Notes: generated from the letters alone by a model not told the origin. Shown: positions 50,110 to 62,119, counted from the stretch's first letter. The stretch is 64,000 bases of DNA from Symbiodinium microadriaticum (GCA_001939145.1 LSRX01000513.1:103481-167480); one strand, 5' to 3'. A program made the numbers and translations.

Positions 50110-51270
50110 GAGGCTTGGGGTTTTTGGTGGGCTTTAAGGGTTCAGGGCTTCTAAGAATTCAGGGCTTTTAGGGTTTAAGGGTGCTGAGTTTAGGGCTTTA
50201 GTGAGTGTGGGGGCTTTTTGTGTCCATATTCTGGGTTACTAGAAGGCCCACTGTAAGGGGTTACTACAAGGTTTTAGGGCTCAGGGTTTTTTGGAGCTCA
50301 GGGCTGAGGGCTCGGGTTCAGAGGTCCAGGTGTCGTATTTTATACGTTTTTCGCAGGAGAATCAACCCTGAAACCACTACTGTTGGTAGTTATTCAGGCC
50401 CCAATAGTGGGGTTTGGCGCTTGATGGTTTGAGGCTCAGGGTTCGGATTGAAACTTCGGAGTTGCCGTGTTGAGGCAACTTAACAAGAAGTGTACACATA
50501 AACGACATAAACACAAGGCTCTTGATCATTTGCTTTGAGGCTTTGGGGTTTATTTTATTTCATACATCTGAGAAGGAAATCTAGGGAAAGCATTACTAAT
50601 GTTCCAAGCCCCATTTTGCCCTGCCAACGAGTGGGCTCAGGATGAGTTATGTCACGCTATCTACGGTGGTGTGGGGTCCAAAAGTGTCCGTAGCAACGAT
50701 TGCCAGGCTTCGATAGACGGACTTCAATGCCGACTGCGCCCAAGGAGCAACCCGTGCCGCTCGATGATGTCGAGTTTGCAGTGGTTTAAGGCCCACTGAG
50801 ATCTCTTCGATGCACCTGCATCGCGCCATCAACACCCCAAACTTGGAACCCACACCTGACTCGAAATCCAACGGGGACAACAACAAACACCAAAGCCAAA
50901 GGTAAGTCCTAAATTCGAAACCTTCAACACAGGGCAAAAGGCGTGGAACGCCAGGAACCTGAATACTAGAATCCCCTACAACCCCAAACGCCAGACCCAG
51001 AATGACGAGTGGCTTCCTTCCGCGGCAGCCTCTTTGTAAAGGCCGTAAGATCTGCTGAAACTCTCAAGGTCCGACTTAATGTAACTCTATACCCCGAACC
51101 AAACTCCCACACCACGAAACCCTACAAGAAATGCAGAATGCTTCCACCACACACCCTCAAGCTAAAAAAGCAGAAAACCGCACCCTGAACCCCAGCGCAC
51201 CATGAACGTGGACCCGATAGACCCTGCCAGCCCAACCTCCCTCCACAGCACACACAAGTCACAGCATGAA
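50110..51270. other. Spacer; no convincing gene
   Basis: Telomere-type variants to 50290. The repeat-free stretch 50595-50810 is open on both strands without recognisable motifs. Confidence 0.4.
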
Positions 51271-51276
51271 AGCACC

Positions 51277-51315
51277 TCAGCCGATCTTCACGCAGCACTC
51301 TTCATCAGTGCTGCC
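51277..51315 (-). CDS. Cys-rich module exon (GSTDEECC), partial
   Basis: The minus strand after CACCAG reads GSTDEECCVKIG followed by TGA, which may be a stop or intron. It shares the GSTxEECC core with the modules at 59.7, 61.8 and 63.9 kb. The second half of the module (xFCxxxxCS) is absent, so this is a truncated or terminal copy. Confidence 0.45.
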   Translation of the reverse strand, partial: GSTDEECCVKIG

Positions 51316-51419
51316 CTGGTGCCTTCAGTACTGCACAAATTCTCTCTGAGGGGATTTTGGAGGCATGAAACATGCTGAGCTAGAGCAGCTTAAGCTAGGC
51401 TAAGGTCTCCTAGACCCTA

Positions 51420-52140
51420 GACTCTAAGCCCTAAAGTACCTAAACCCTAAGCCCTAAACCCTAAACCCCAGGTCTGAGGTGTTTCAAAAACCCAAAGCTT
51501 CGAGGTCGGGACTGGGAAAGAAGACGGCTCGAAGCAAAGCAAGCCGAGGGTCTGCAATGCAGCTCCTGGGTTTTAGCTACTATGCCCTACGCCCCTAAAC
51601 CCTAAACCCTAATAAACCTAAGCTCTAAGCCCTACAAACCCTACAAACCCTATAAGCCCTATAAGCCCTATAAGCCCTATAAGCCCTATAAACCCTATAA
51701 ACCCTATAAGCCCTATAAACCCTATAAACCCTAAACCCTGTTTCCTATACAAAGCTCGGGTTGCGGAGCGGAGCTCCTAGGGCTTGCCTGGACCCCAAAG
51801 AACCTACACCTCCTTGGGTTTGGTGCTTCCGGGCTTTGGGGATTTGGGGCTTCGGGACCTGGCTTACGACCTGTTCTCTGAACCCTAAACCCCGAATAAC
51901 CCAAAACCCGAAAGAGTGGTCATCCCCTAAACCATCAAGCCCAATCCCCTAATCCCTGATCCCTCAACCCCGAAACCATCAAGCCCTAATCCCCGAATCC
52001 CCGATCCCTCACCCCCTAAACCCTAAACTCCTATGCCACAAAAACCCAGAAATTTGTGACCCGGATTCCCTTAACCCCTAAGCCCTAAACCCCCTACACA
52101 CTCCTCTGCCATAAAAATACCCCAGAATCTTTGACCCGGA
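51420..52140. other. Telomere-type spacer
   Basis: CCCTAAACC motifs throughout, including the 9-mer array at 51640-51735. Confidence 0.55.
51640..51735 (-). repeat. (CCCTATAAR)n 9-mer array
   Basis: About ten CCCTATAAA/CCCTATAAG units, the reverse complement of the TTTATAGGG array at 39.9 kb. Confidence 0.88.
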
Positions 52141-52142
52141 GT

Positions 52143-52205
52143 TCGTCTGAGCCGCTGCTTCGCGTTAGGTCGGAGCTCCAGGCCTGCTTCCAGGTTCGCT
52201 CATTC
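52143..52205 (-). CDS. Possible exon, unknown gene
   Basis: The minus strand reads YTNERTWKQAWSSDLTRSSG then SDEL, protein-like, between telomere-type arrays. Splice sites are not fixed and no family is recognised. Confidence 0.3.
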
Positions 52206-53464
52206 GTGTAGCAACGAGGGTTTAGGGGTTTAGGGTTCTTAGGGTTCTTCGGGTGTTTAGGGGGTTTGGGGTTTAGGGTTTAAAGGTTTAGGGGTTTAGG
52301 GCGTTAGGGGTTTAGGGTTTAGAGGCTTAGGGGACAAGGGGCTTAGGGGTTTAGAGTTAAAATTGGCTGGCTCTCTAAGGCCTGGTGAAAATAATCGAAC
52401 ATAAAATCCTGTTCAGACCAATAAGGGCAAATACGAAATGTCTCAACCGCTACCTAGGCAATAACGATCACAAAGACGACGACTATGGCGATGGCTTGAC
52501 AATGACAATAAAAAATCAGCAGCCATAACAATAACAATAACCACACCAACAACTAGAGCAATAATGTGAGAGTCACTTTAATAATGCGAGTGAGAAAAAA
52601 TGAAATATTCCGCGGGGCAGAATTTCCAGGCGGAAGACTAGTTTTAATCGCATAGAGATCCAAAGCCAGAATGGCCTAAACAATTGATCTTAGACCTGCG
52701 GTCGGGATAGTAAAAGGGGTGACGACAAATAAAATAGGGCCCAAAATCAACAAAAATAGGAGCGAGGCTAAAGAACAAGCCAAAGCTGAGACTGAGACTG
52801 AGAGGACCCTAAAGTCAGACAGCAGAGTGCAGTGCAGTTCCGCAAACACGACACTGAACTACCAGCTCGCCACTATTACTTCTGTTACTACTGTTACTGC
52901 TGCTACTACTGCTAATTACTATTACTGCTAATACTACTGGCACTACGAACCCCAGACGCGGCCAGAGGTTTTCTATTGCCACCCCCAACCCAAACTTTGC
53001 CCCAAGAGACCCCCGCGTAAAACAACCTCGGGGGGGGGGGGGAGAGTATTAAAACGACTCCAAAACTAACAATGAAAGCAATAATTATTTTAATTCGAAC
53101 ATCCCCACCCTACAGACAACACCACTGACAGGCATTGCGGTCGTGGCGTGGGGTCCCCGTACACGTTAACAAAACACGAGTCTTCGATTCAAGTCAGTCG
53201 ACGATCGTTGCTGACTCGCCTGAAGGTCCTGGTGTCCGCGGGTTGGGCGTCTCACGGTAGTCTCAGGAGTGCGCGGAGTAATAGCTGACTTTAAAATCTA
53301 ACAACCCCACACCGAGGGTGGGGAATAGCAATAACTGTAGTAATAACAATAATAAAACCTATAGTAGTACCAATAGTAGTAAATAACAATGACCATAATG
53401 GTAGTATGTAAGTCGTAGAAACGGTGGCAGTAACAACAAACATAATGACACGAATAGCAGCAGC

Positions 53465-53552
<88 letters not shown>

Positions 53553-54280
53553 CCACCAATAATTAAAGACGAAATCATAATAAGAAAGTAGCCGTGATAA
53601 GAGTAGCACTAATACTAATACTGAATAACAGGAGTAACAATGATAAAGAAAACAATCACTTTCAGAATGCTACTATATGATAGTAGTCATACGCAGTAGA
53701 TGTCCAGGCGGCTTAGGGTTGAGGGCTCAGGATTCTAGAGCATAGGGTTGACGGTTTGCGCTCTAGTGTTTTAAGGTTTTATGGTTTCAGGGTTCAGGGT
53801 TTAGGGTTTAGGGTTTAAGGAATTTTAGGGTTTGGGGTTTTAGGGTTTCCGGGTTTGGGGTTTCGAGGATTAGAACGTTGTAGGGTGTGAGAGGCAAGGG
53901 CTTGTGTTGGCTTTCGTAGGTGTGGAAGATAGGGTTTCGTTTCATAGATGAAAATAGGAACTCAAGACGGGTTCGCGGATATAGGCTGCAGGGCTTGGTG
54001 TTTTGGGGTTTAGGGTTTGGGGTGTAGGGTGTAGCGTTTTGTGAGCTGCTGCCAATGCTTATCTGCCGAACCCTCCCTCCTCTCCCTCCCCCCTCTCCCT
54101 CCCTCTCTCTGTCTCCCTCTCCCTCTCCCTGTGAACTCCAACACCCAATCTGAAACCCCCAACCCCAAATCCTCGGTTTCTAAACCCTTAAACTTAAGCC
54201 CATGACCCCATAAAGAAGTCAAGCCTCAGCCTACTAGTTCCAATGATCCGCACCTCAACTCCGTGAAGAGAAAGCCCTTT
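52206..54280. other. Spacer and low-complexity DNA
   Basis: TTTAGGG array (52218-52350); AT-rich and ACT/TAC triplet DNA (52400-52950); (TAG)n microsatellite (53462-53551); (CCCTCT)n tract (54065-54132). No coding signal. Poly-Thr, poly-Tyr and poly-Leu frames at 53.3-53.6 kb are repeat artefacts. Confidence 0.55.
53462..53551 (+). repeat. (TAG)n microsatellite
   Basis: About 30 TAG/GTA units with one GTGGTA interruption. Confidence 0.9.
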
Positions 54281-54291
54281 CCCCAAAAAAC

Positions 54292-54368
54292 GCCTGACTG
54301 CTTGTCGCAGCAGTATTCAGAGCACCAGAGCGGATCATAGCACTCCACGTCGGTGCTGCCATGCAAGC
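54292..54368 (-). CDS. Cys-rich module exon (GSTDVECYDPLWC)
   Basis: The minus strand reads LHGSTDVECYDPLWCSEYCC then DKQSG. It shares GSTxxEC with the other modules, but the second Cys of the CC pair is Tyr and there is an extra CC later. The acceptor is near GCGAG and the donor probably at GGC|GTTTTT. Its neighbours at 51.3 and 55.8 kb are the same family on the same strand. Confidence 0.5.
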
Positions 54369-54639
54369 TCGCGTCCTTCTTCCTTTCCGGATGAGGTTTC
54401 AGGTAGGGTTTAGGGTGTTGAGGTTTTGGGGTTTTGAGCTCTCAATAACCCGTGCGCGACCCTTGCACGGACATTCCATCGTCGTGCTCGTGTCTTTTTT
54501 CTATATTAATATGGAGGTTTAGCGGCTGGTGCACGACGCGTCAAGCATGCTTACCCTGTAGTAATGTCGTCCTTGTTTCAAAACACATAAATTCAGGGCG
54601 TGGGAGTGAAAGACAGAGAGTTTAAAAAATAACAAGTAC

Positions 54640-54740
54640 TAGCAATTTAGAAAGGTCAGCGAGTTTCGGGTGCTTGTGCCGTTGAGGATTCCATCTTGCC
54701 GCAGAGACCACCCCTGAGGATCCAAGTAGACCCGAGGACC
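54640..54740 (-). CDS. Exon of unknown gene
   Basis: Acceptor CACTCTGCAG, then GPRVYLDPQGWSLRQDGILN, GTSTRNSLTFLNC and a TAG. Strongly protein-like. It may belong to the Cys-rich gene, since it lies between two of its modules. Confidence 0.45.
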
Positions 54741-54768
54741 CTGCAGAGTGATGTAGGGCCTAAAAAAA

Positions 54769-54842
54769 CCCATAGGCCCCCAAGTAGTTCCTTTTGTGGT
54801 TTATATTTAGAATCCTATGAAGTAATCCCCAAAAGGAGAAGG
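54769..54842 (-). repeat. Foldback family C, partial copy
   Basis: CCATAGGCCCCCAAGTAGTTCCTTTTGTGGTTTATATTTAGAATCCTATGAAGTAATCCCCAAAAGGAG matches the reverse complement of the core of 34970-35091. Confidence 0.78.
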
Positions 54843-54954
54843 TTTTGGAGCACACTGCATGCTTCGTTTTAGTTAGAATGTTGCGGGGCGGGAAGGAAGA
54901 GTGCTGTCAATGGTTCAAGCTTCTATATTGTAGGATGGTCGTAGGGCCCAACCT

Positions 54955-55035
54955 TTCTGGGCCCTGCAACCCTTGGCGTGATTTCCAATCATCAATCGCT
55001 TGCTGGCGAAGTGGAAAAGACGGCAGAAGTCCAAG
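54955..55035 (-). CDS. Possible exon, unknown gene
   Basis: The minus strand reads VLDFCRLFHFASKRLMIGNH then AKGCRA. The plus strand is also open. No family is recognised. Confidence 0.25.
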
Positions 55036-55039
55036 ACTT

Positions 55040-55770
55040 TAGCCTAAATACTAAGCCCCTAAACCCTGAACCCTATCAACCCTAAAACCTAAATACTAAA
55101 CCCCTCAACCCTAAACCCCTAGGCCCTAACCTCTCAACCCAAAAATCCTGCCGGAAACTCCAAAAACCGCGAGCCAGAAGACGACTGAGCCTTGAAACCC
55201 CAAAACCCGTAAAGTCCTAAAGCCCTTAACCCCTAAACCCTAAACCGGAGCACGATCAGGGTTTCGGGCTTCAGGGTTTGGGCTTGGGAATTTACGAGAA
55301 GGTGTCTTGGGGATTAGGGCTCGAAAGCTTAGCCTCAAGATTTTCGGGGTGTAAGATTTCGGGCTTTATTGCTGATCGTGGATCTCACTTGCATTTGCTT
55401 CCGCGCTAGAGCCCCTGAAGCTACACCCGCTTCAGTAGCCTTCCATGGACCAACGACCCTAAACCCTAAACCCCCAATTGAAGCTCGCTACACTGGGTTC
55501 ATGATTTGTTCTTGAGGGTTTATAACCCTAAACCCTATAAACCCTGAACCCTTAAATATAAGGCCTTTTAATCGGTGCCTCGAGGCCCAGGTCCCGTCTT
55601 CGGTTGTCAAAGGCTGAACTTTGGGGGCTCGGAAGACTTCGCAAAAGGAAATCCCCTGAGTTCATATAGACATATTACGGTTTGGGTATCCTGAAATCCC
55701 TAAGGTTTAGGGTGTCCTAAAATCTTTAAGGCTTAGGGTTGCCTAGAATGTTTTAGGGTTTAGGGCTTAG
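55040..55770. other. Telomere-type spacer
   Basis: CCCTAAACCC variants and CCTAAAATCTTTAAGG-type repeats (55680-55765); nothing coding. Confidence 0.5.
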
Positions 55771-55814
55771 GGCCCCTATGATATTGTCCCAGCGCATGGA
55801 GCAGCCGTCCTCAC

Positions 55815-55887
55815 CCAGCGGGTAGGATGGCTGGTGGTGTACTGGCTGCAGTAGATGGGCATGCAGCACTCCTCCAAACTGTCTGTT
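55815..55887 (-). CDS. Cys-rich module exon (SLEECCMPIYCS)
   Basis: Both splice sites are visible: acceptor TTCACCTGCAG and donor CGCTGG|GTGAGG. The frame reads TDSLEECCMPIYCSQYTTSH then PTRW. The module pattern SxEECCxxxxC is kept and the lead GST is replaced by DSL. Best-delimited exon of this family together with the one at 63.8 kb. Confidence 0.58.
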
Positions 55888-55944
55888 CTGCAGGTGAAGG
55901 CGTCGAAACCCATAGGACCCTAGTGTGTAACTCTTAATCCCGAA

Positions 55945-56245
55945 ACTCAAATCCCTTAACTAACTTCCTTGACCACCGAAAAATCCGGCGCAACTCCGAC
56001 TCCATGCGGTTCCACCATTGCGGTGGGAAATCCCGTGCAACTGCAAGCTGGATGGGGTTTTCACACTTCCCCTGTTCTAAGCCGTCTCCACGCCCCAATT
56101 CAGGCAAACATACGCATATTGCACCGGCGCAGAAATCGAAGCTTCGGCCCTTTCGACGGGATCTCATGCGATAAGTCCCCTCCAGCATGCAAGACCGTCG
56201 AGAAAGAAGCTTGAAACAGTACAGTTTGTGGGTGAACCTGCTCAC
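55945..56245 (-). CDS. Coding-like region, unknown gene
   Basis: A minus-strand frame is open for about 100 codons and contains GRSFDFCAGAICVCLPELGR and NPIQLAVARDFPPQWWNRME followed by a basic amphipathic end. NPIQLAVxxxF is reminiscent of an ankyrin-type repeat. Another minus frame and a plus frame are also open over part of it. Splice sites are not fixed. Confidence 0.35.
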
Positions 56246-56249
56246 TGAA

Positions 56250-57000
56250 CCTTGAACCTACAGGGTCCAGACGATAAACCCCTAAACCGTAATCCTTAAT
56301 CCTTGCAGTTCCAGACATTTCATGGCGGAACCCTCTCAGCAACCAGAACCCCGACTAGACCTCCGTAAGCCCTGGACCACGAGCATCAAACTCTGAACCC
56401 TAAGATGCCCTACCCTGTGGCGGTTTAGGGTTTTTACCTACGGTAGCGGACTTTTGCAGCTTGGTCCAAAGTGCCTAGAGTTCAGGTTCTATAGGATTGA
56501 GTTTAGTTTATATAGGGTTACACTCCCTAAGCCCTGCAAATCAAGCCGCGGATTCTGAGTTGTTCCTTGGCACTGCAAAACGGTTGACGCTTTTTGCTTG
56601 TTGCTATGGTGGGGGTTATAGGGTTTAGGGTTTAGGGGTTGGTTGCGGCCACCTAGACCCCCTCCAAGCTTATGGGGTACCTTGCACTTAGAGCTCCTAC
56701 GGCCCAACATGCAAAGCCTGAAATGCATGACATCTGTGGCTCAAACCCTCTAGTCTGGGCTTCAGGGTTGAGGGTAAGCCCGATAGACCCCAAACCGTCG
56801 TCTGGGACCTCATTGGGTGGGCCTTGGGGTTTTCGTGGTTTGCGGGTTTGGGCTTTAGGGTTCTTAGGGTTTAAGTTGGCTTGGGGTTTGGGCTTCGGGC
56901 TCGTAGGGTTTAAGGCACGGGGGGGCAGAATTTATTCGCTAGATTTTCCTAGCCGTAGGGTTCGGAGCCTAGCGCTCCGAAAATAGGACGCGGACTTTCG
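56250..57000. other. Spacer; no convincing gene
   Basis: Telomere-type variants (56425-56445, 56610-56640, 56850-56915). Open plus-strand frames built on GGGTTTGGGGC are repeat-derived. Confidence 0.45.
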
Positions 57001-57008
57001 GAAAAAAC

Positions 57009-57105
57009 GCGGCCTTAATAATTCGAATAGGGTTTTGTGGCACCTGTCTATCGATTATACTGTACTTGTACAATAGCATTGGTACTTGTGTAGGCCCCCG
57101 TGTTA
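57009..57105 (+). repeat. Foldback family A copy next to an exon-like island
   Basis: Reads GCGGCCTTAATAATTCGAATAGGGTTTTGTGG and ends TAGGCCCCCGTGTTA. On the minus strand its right end starts at a GTAACA donor candidate of the degenerate Cys-module exon. Confidence 0.7.
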
Positions 57106-57190
57106 CCAGGCTCCTCGTTGGTGCTTCCCTGCCACTTGTAGGTGTTCGTGTCCACGCGCTTGTACCTGGGTCGAGACCCCTGGACCCGAC
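57106..57190 (-). pseudogene. Degenerate Cys-rich module exon (TYKWQGSTNEEPG)
   Basis: The minus strand reads RYKRVDTNTYKWQGSTNEEP. It keeps the (D)TxTYxx...GSTxEE frame of the module, but the CC is replaced by PG and the preceding Cys by Lys/Trp. It is either a diverged exon or one no longer under selection. Confidence 0.38.
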
Positions 57191-57194
57191 GAAT

Positions 57195-59700
57195 ATTAAC
57201 ATTAGAATACGAAAACCAATACTAATACAAACTCCTATATCCGGGCCTCGTTAGGGTTGTATAAGTTTTATATACGGCCTCGTAGCGCTTTTCAAGGTTG
57301 ATAATAATATAGGGGAACAATACTTGGAATACGGGTTTGGGGTATATCACTGTACACGTTTTGGGGACGATCTGGAGGGGTAATTCAGACGATTCGAGCA
57401 AGGCTTTGGTGTATATCAGAGTCTAGTTCGAAAGGGACCACAAGGGCAGACTAGTGCTGATTATTGAGGCAGACTCTGTGCAAGTCTAAAGGTAGCATCT
57501 ATCAGGCTGAGGCCTCTGAACGTTGGCGCCCAGACGGGTCCGACATAGGCTTCGGAATACTTCGTAGTGGTCAACCTGATAGTCCCCTGTGTAAGTTATA
57601 CAGTTATACTTGGAAGGCCCTATTGAAATCAGCTCTACTCTCCTGTATTCGAGGACGTGGTTGAGCGGCTTGAAACTTCGAGCTTCAAGAGTTGAGAAAC
57701 TCGTTGTTGCCCACGAACCAATCAAAAAATCATAACCTGAAAGCCTAAATGCCCTGACCCCAAAGCCAAGAACCCCAAACCCTACCGATACCAAAACCAA
57801 ACCCCGTTACATTCCAAGGATTCTTGCATCAAGCCTGAGCCCTAACTTGCGACTAAGTAATCCGCAATCGGATGCCCCCGTTTGTCCCTTCCACAATCAT
57901 ATGCTCTGCTAAACACCGGGGCTGGGAGTAGGTTTTGGGCCGTTTTGGGCCAGCGCTGTGCACGATTGGTGGGGTTTTTTGACAAACCCTCAGCCCTACT
58001 TAAACCCTTTGGCATTAAGCCCTGAAGCAACAAATTTGCCGGGCTGCCCACATAGACGTCGTACTATACGGTTGCAGCGACGCTTTAGGCTAAAGGAGAT
58101 GCAATCTGTTAGCCGCCAGCTGGTGCTGTAACGGGACGTTGATTCTGCGGCACACGCGAGGACCCAGGTGCTCGCTGCCACCGCAGTTTACAACACCCAA
58201 AAGCACGTGATAAGGGCCATCAAATGCGAACCTGGAGGAAGGCACACAAATCCCTCATTCCAACCCGATCCAACCCGAACCTTTGCAAGCCTTCGCGTTG
58301 GATCTGAAGATCAGGTAGATACATATCAGGAGATCAGGTAGATACATAACTCAAATCACTTCGATCATATGCCGCCTGGGCAACAGCAAGCCCTGTCCGA
58401 CTTTAAGCTCAAAGCCACAGGTGCCTAAGCCCACAACCCTGTCTACATCTTCATCGTTCAGGGGATAACTAGCGTTTGGGCTACGTAAGGGATTCAGGGC
58501 CGAGGATTCGGAGCCTAAACCCTAACGAGACTAGTGGTTTTAGGGTTTGGGGTTTCTTGCTGACTGAGACACCACTGCGTGCCGACACCAGTGCCGTTAA
58601 CATCAGTGTCACAGACGAAGTCGTCGCCTCGAAGGTTGAGGCATTGAGTCACTGCCCGCTAGGCCCCCACAGCTGGATTTCCTGCTCCTTGATATCGGGA
58701 CCCGCATTGCTGCCTCTTTTACGGCTCATTATGCATACTTCTAAAATAGAAGATAAGCCCACCCCCCACCCAACCCCCCAAACAGAAAGACCAGAAAACT
58801 ACGTATAGAGCCCTTGTAGTAGCCATGATACTATAGTCAATATAGGAAGCCGCACAGGAAACTCGGATGCCCTGACTTGGAGCTTTAGCTCAGTCCCCGA
58901 TGGCTTTCAGGGTTTCAGGGTTTCAGGGTGTTTTGGGTTGGAAAACTTAGGGTTAATGTTCAGTTGGAGCGAAGGGAACGCGTTGCCTAGACCGACATAC
59001 TCAGCTCGTGAAAGGGGAACTGACAGGAACCACCGACAACCAACGAGGTCGGGACGATGGCAGTTTGATGAATTCAGGGCTTCGGGAGCTTAGTTGCTCT
59101 TAAGTTTCGCAGCACTTAGGGTTACATTTTTGTGCATTCTTCTTGTGCTTTGTAAGATTTGCAAGCCTGAATCCTTTACAACTGTGCACCCAAATCCTGT
59201 TAAGATCTGAAGGCTGCATCCTCCGAAAACCCGGAAGTCAGAGAGCAAAACTTGGGCGGAAAAATTGACACTCCTGAACTTTCAAGCTCTTAAGCTTTTA
59301 TACTTGCACACTGAAGCCCTACAAACACCCATGCGCAAACAGACGACAAGAAAGTGCAACACTTCGAGCCTTCAGAACTACTTGTTGCAGGTTTGGTGGT
59401 TCAGAGTTCAGAGCAATAGGCTAAAGTGGAACGAAAACACAAAATGTCCTGTTGTTCATGCTTAGCAAGAGGGTTTTGTAGAGGTCACAGGTTTTGGGAT
59501 TGCAGGTTCGGACGTTTGCTCAGGGTTTAGAGTGCTGGAGGTTACCCTATGGGTTTCGCGCCGGTATTTAACAATCCTCCTCGTTTCCTAGTGTGGTGGA
59601 AGACCATTTTTGCACAGAGAACATCTTGTCATCCATCGAAGCGCTTCCCAAACCCAGAACAAACAACCACGCTCGCACGGCGACACAACTGGAACCCTAA
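57195..59700. other. Spacer with a few open stretches
   Basis: A weak family A relic (57305-57410). A direct repeat ATCAGGTAGATACATA (58308-58350). Minus-strand open stretch 57996-58181 (GQPGKFVASGLNAKGFK end) and plus-strand open stretch 58560-58720 (NISVTDEVVASKVEALSHCP) have no recognised family. Little telomere motif from 57.2 to 59.7 kb compared with the rest. Confidence 0.35.
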
Positions 59701-59710
59701 ACCTTAAACC

Positions 59711-59767
59711 CTAAAGTGTAAGGCAGTGGCAGAAGATCTTCTCACAGCACTGCTCATGGGTGCTGCC
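59711..59767 (-). CDS. Cys-rich module exon (GSTHEQCC), terminal
   Basis: After AAGATCCAG the minus strand reads GSTHEQCCEKIFCHCLTL and a TAG stop. It is a full first half of the module (GSTxEQCCxxxFCxxC). The stop lies in the adjoining repeat, so either this is a last exon or the true donor was missed. Confidence 0.5.
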   Translation of the reverse strand, partial: GSTHEQCCEKIFCHCLTL

Positions 59768-59769
59768 CT

Positions 59770-61040
59770 GGATCTTGTCCAGGCCTGACAGCTACGCTCG
59801 GATGTATGGGTCTCTCGGCTCTCCAAACCTACGGCTATGTATTACACATGCTGCTGTACACATCTTCGTGTTTTCCTATTACTATATGACATTATGTGAC
59901 AATATGTGTCATCGTTGCGGTTGAAATTACTACAATTTTGTCTGTCTCATTATATGTTACTCGGCGTCAGCTATGTCTCACTGTATGATTATTTTGCATT
60001 ATTGTCTCATTAACATATCTCCGTTGTACCATTATCGTGTTAGTAGATATCATTCTCTTATAGTTAAGACACTGTACCATGTTTCCACAACTGGCCCCAA
60101 GCTCTGAAACGTCAAATTCGAAAATCTATGATCTAGTGCTTAGGGCCGTAGCATCTGGAAACAATAGACAAAGTCAGCGAACATGTGATCCTTGGATTAG
60201 GTTCAAGCCAGAAGAATCCGCACACCCGGGCCTTTACATGTGCATGTTTCTTCATACAAACCAGCATGCATTCGTGATCCGGTACGCTTGGGGTTGAGAG
60301 GCATGTGGGGTTTCCGGGGCTGAAGACAAAAAGTGGCTCAAAACCCTGTGAACGCCCAAGCCGACCCACAAAACCCTATGATGACCTGGTCAGACCCTCC
60401 CAAGTTTATTCCTCCCTGAAAACCGCGCATCTTGCCTTCTTTTCCTTTCCACTGGGTGGCAGGGTCACAAATCTCCTCCAAGCAGTACCTTGTGCCGACG
60501 GCTGTGCGGTGCAGACGTACAGGCTGGTGTAGGGTATAGGGTCTCGGGGCTTTAAAGGGTTGCTGTTTCGGTTTAGTGCAACGGCCGAGCAAACAAAAGT
60601 CCGGGAAGTATGACAAAATGCCCACACGGGCATGGGCTTTATGGCTGAGGGTTTATACCGCAAGGATACCCGGAGAGCTCCACGCGAAGTCTACGAATGC
60701 ACGCTGAAGTGCCCTTCCAAGTGCGCCAAAAACTTGAAAACAAAATGGTTGGGACGAAGTCTCAAACGCCTGCTTCTGGCGAAACCCCAAACCCTACACC
60801 CTTCAAGGGAAGGCTTGGGGGCGAAATTCTCCATGCCTCTTATAGGAGGAGCATAAGGGGAAACTATGATGACTTCTTCCGACAACGAAAGTAAATTCAA
60901 GCTCTAAACTTAACCCAAAGCCCTTCCAGCGAAGTCCAGGCCCAAACCCTGAACCCTAAACCCCACACCTTCATGGTGTGGGGCTTTTGGGGCTAGGTAT
61001 GACCCTAAGCCCTGAACCCTACACAGTTGTGGGTTTGGGG
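59770..61040. other. Spacer; weak open frames
   Basis: AT-rich 59830-60080. Plus-strand open frames at 60079-60297 and 60632-60890 (CTLKCPSKCAKNLKTKWLGR) lack splice signals and a recognised family. A perfect CCCCACACC/GGTGTGGGG hairpin lies at 60961-60983. Confidence 0.35.
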
Positions 61041-61043
61041 TTC

Positions 61044-61138
61044 AGCCGTGAGATCAGCGACTTCTCGTCGCAGCATTCCGCATCGGAGAAGCCACGGCGG
61101 TCGAGGTTTGTCTTCCCGTGTTGGGCCGATTTGTGGAC
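61044..61138 (-). CDS. Cys-rich module exon (GFSDAECCDEK)
   Basis: The minus strand reads KVHKSAQHGKTNLDRRGFSD then AECCDEKSLISR. SDAECC aligns with STDEECC of the other modules. The lead sequence is basic. The acceptor is near CCACAAG and the donor is uncertain. Confidence 0.45.
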
Positions 61139-61139
61139 C

Positions 61140-61590
61140 TTGTGGGTTAGGGTTTAGGGCTTAGGGTCCTTCTGGGTTTAAGGTTTAAGCTTTAGGGTTA
61201 GGGCGTAGGGCCCTTCAGGGTTCAGGGTTTAGGGTTTTGGGTACTTCAAAGTTTTTTTTGAACTCCCTTTTGGTCTTTCAGGGTTTAGGGTTTCGAGTGC
61301 TGCAGTTTTTAGACTGAATATCGCAGCTTGAAGAGCTGTGGCTCCAGTTTTTTGAGCATCAAGAAGTTGCCAAAGCCACGAAGAACTCAACACCCTGGCC
61401 CGCAGGCCAAAACACCCAAATCCCACGCCCTTAGCCCTAAAGCCCTAAACCTACTCTAAACACAATGAGTCAAGCAAACCTCTGAGCCCCTGAATCACAT
61501 ATCCTACAAGCCCCATGAACCTTTTAAACAGCGGGGGCCTCTGGAGGTAGTTAGGTCTTACTGTAGGGTTAAGGTTGAGGGCGAAGCCCT
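61140..61590. other. Telomere-type spacer with one ambiguous island
   Basis: TTTAGGG variants at 61146-61240. 61290-61400 is open on both strands (minus: SSWLWQLLDAQKTGATALQA; plus: EELWLQFFEHQEVAKATKNS), so no call is made. Confidence 0.35.
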
Positions 61591-61591
61591 G

Positions 61592-61690
61592 AGGGGCCTT
61601 AATAGTTAAACAAAGATCTTGGCCTCTTTCATAGTAGACTTGTAGTAAGGAGCACTAAGGAACATAATTGTTTAGGCTCCTTTGTTGGAC
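61592..61690 (+). repeat. Foldback family A copy, diverged
   Basis: Starts GAGGGGCCTTAATAGTTAAACAAAG and ends AATTGTTTAGGCTCCTTTGTT. Confidence 0.6.
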
Positions 61691-61815
61691 CGGACAAGCG
61701 TAGCAGGTTGAGACTATAGTCATGTTCTATAAAGTTATTCACCAACTGTTTGTATTATATCATTGTAACATTCATACAAGATATGCAATATGTAAGAGCT
61801 CAAATGCCAGGCCAC

Positions 61816-61886
61816 CCACTTTGTCTTATCACTGCAGGTCCACGCAGTGCAGAACTTCGTTTCGCAGCACTCCTCGTCAGTGCTGC
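61816..61886 (-). CDS. Cys-rich module exon (GSTDEECCETKFC)
   Basis: With a split Gly codon at an AG|GC acceptor, the minus strand reads GSTDEECCETKFCTAWTCSD then KTKW before a GTGGCC donor. The start phase is identical to the exon at 63816-63914, which suggests exon duplication. This is the clearest copy of the module: GSTxEECCxxxFCxxxxCS. Confidence 0.58.
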
Positions 61887-62119
61887 CTTGGAGACCCTGG
61901 CAGACGCATCTTTGGGGTTCCTTTAAGGGGTCCTATAAGGAACCAGGCACCTGAAGGATATCATGGTAACGATATGTTGATCATGGTCAAGACAAAGAAA
62001 TAGATAATGCTATCAGGATAATGACACTCACCTTGATGCTAAGTATGCCAAGGATAACCAGGATGATAACCATAATTCTATTGATCACTGATGAGGTGAT
62101 GATAATGATGACTTTCACG

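Noticed and set aside
53291-53609. Poly-Thr, poly-Tyr and poly-Leu frames
   Set aside because: Translation of the (TAG)n microsatellite on the minus strand.
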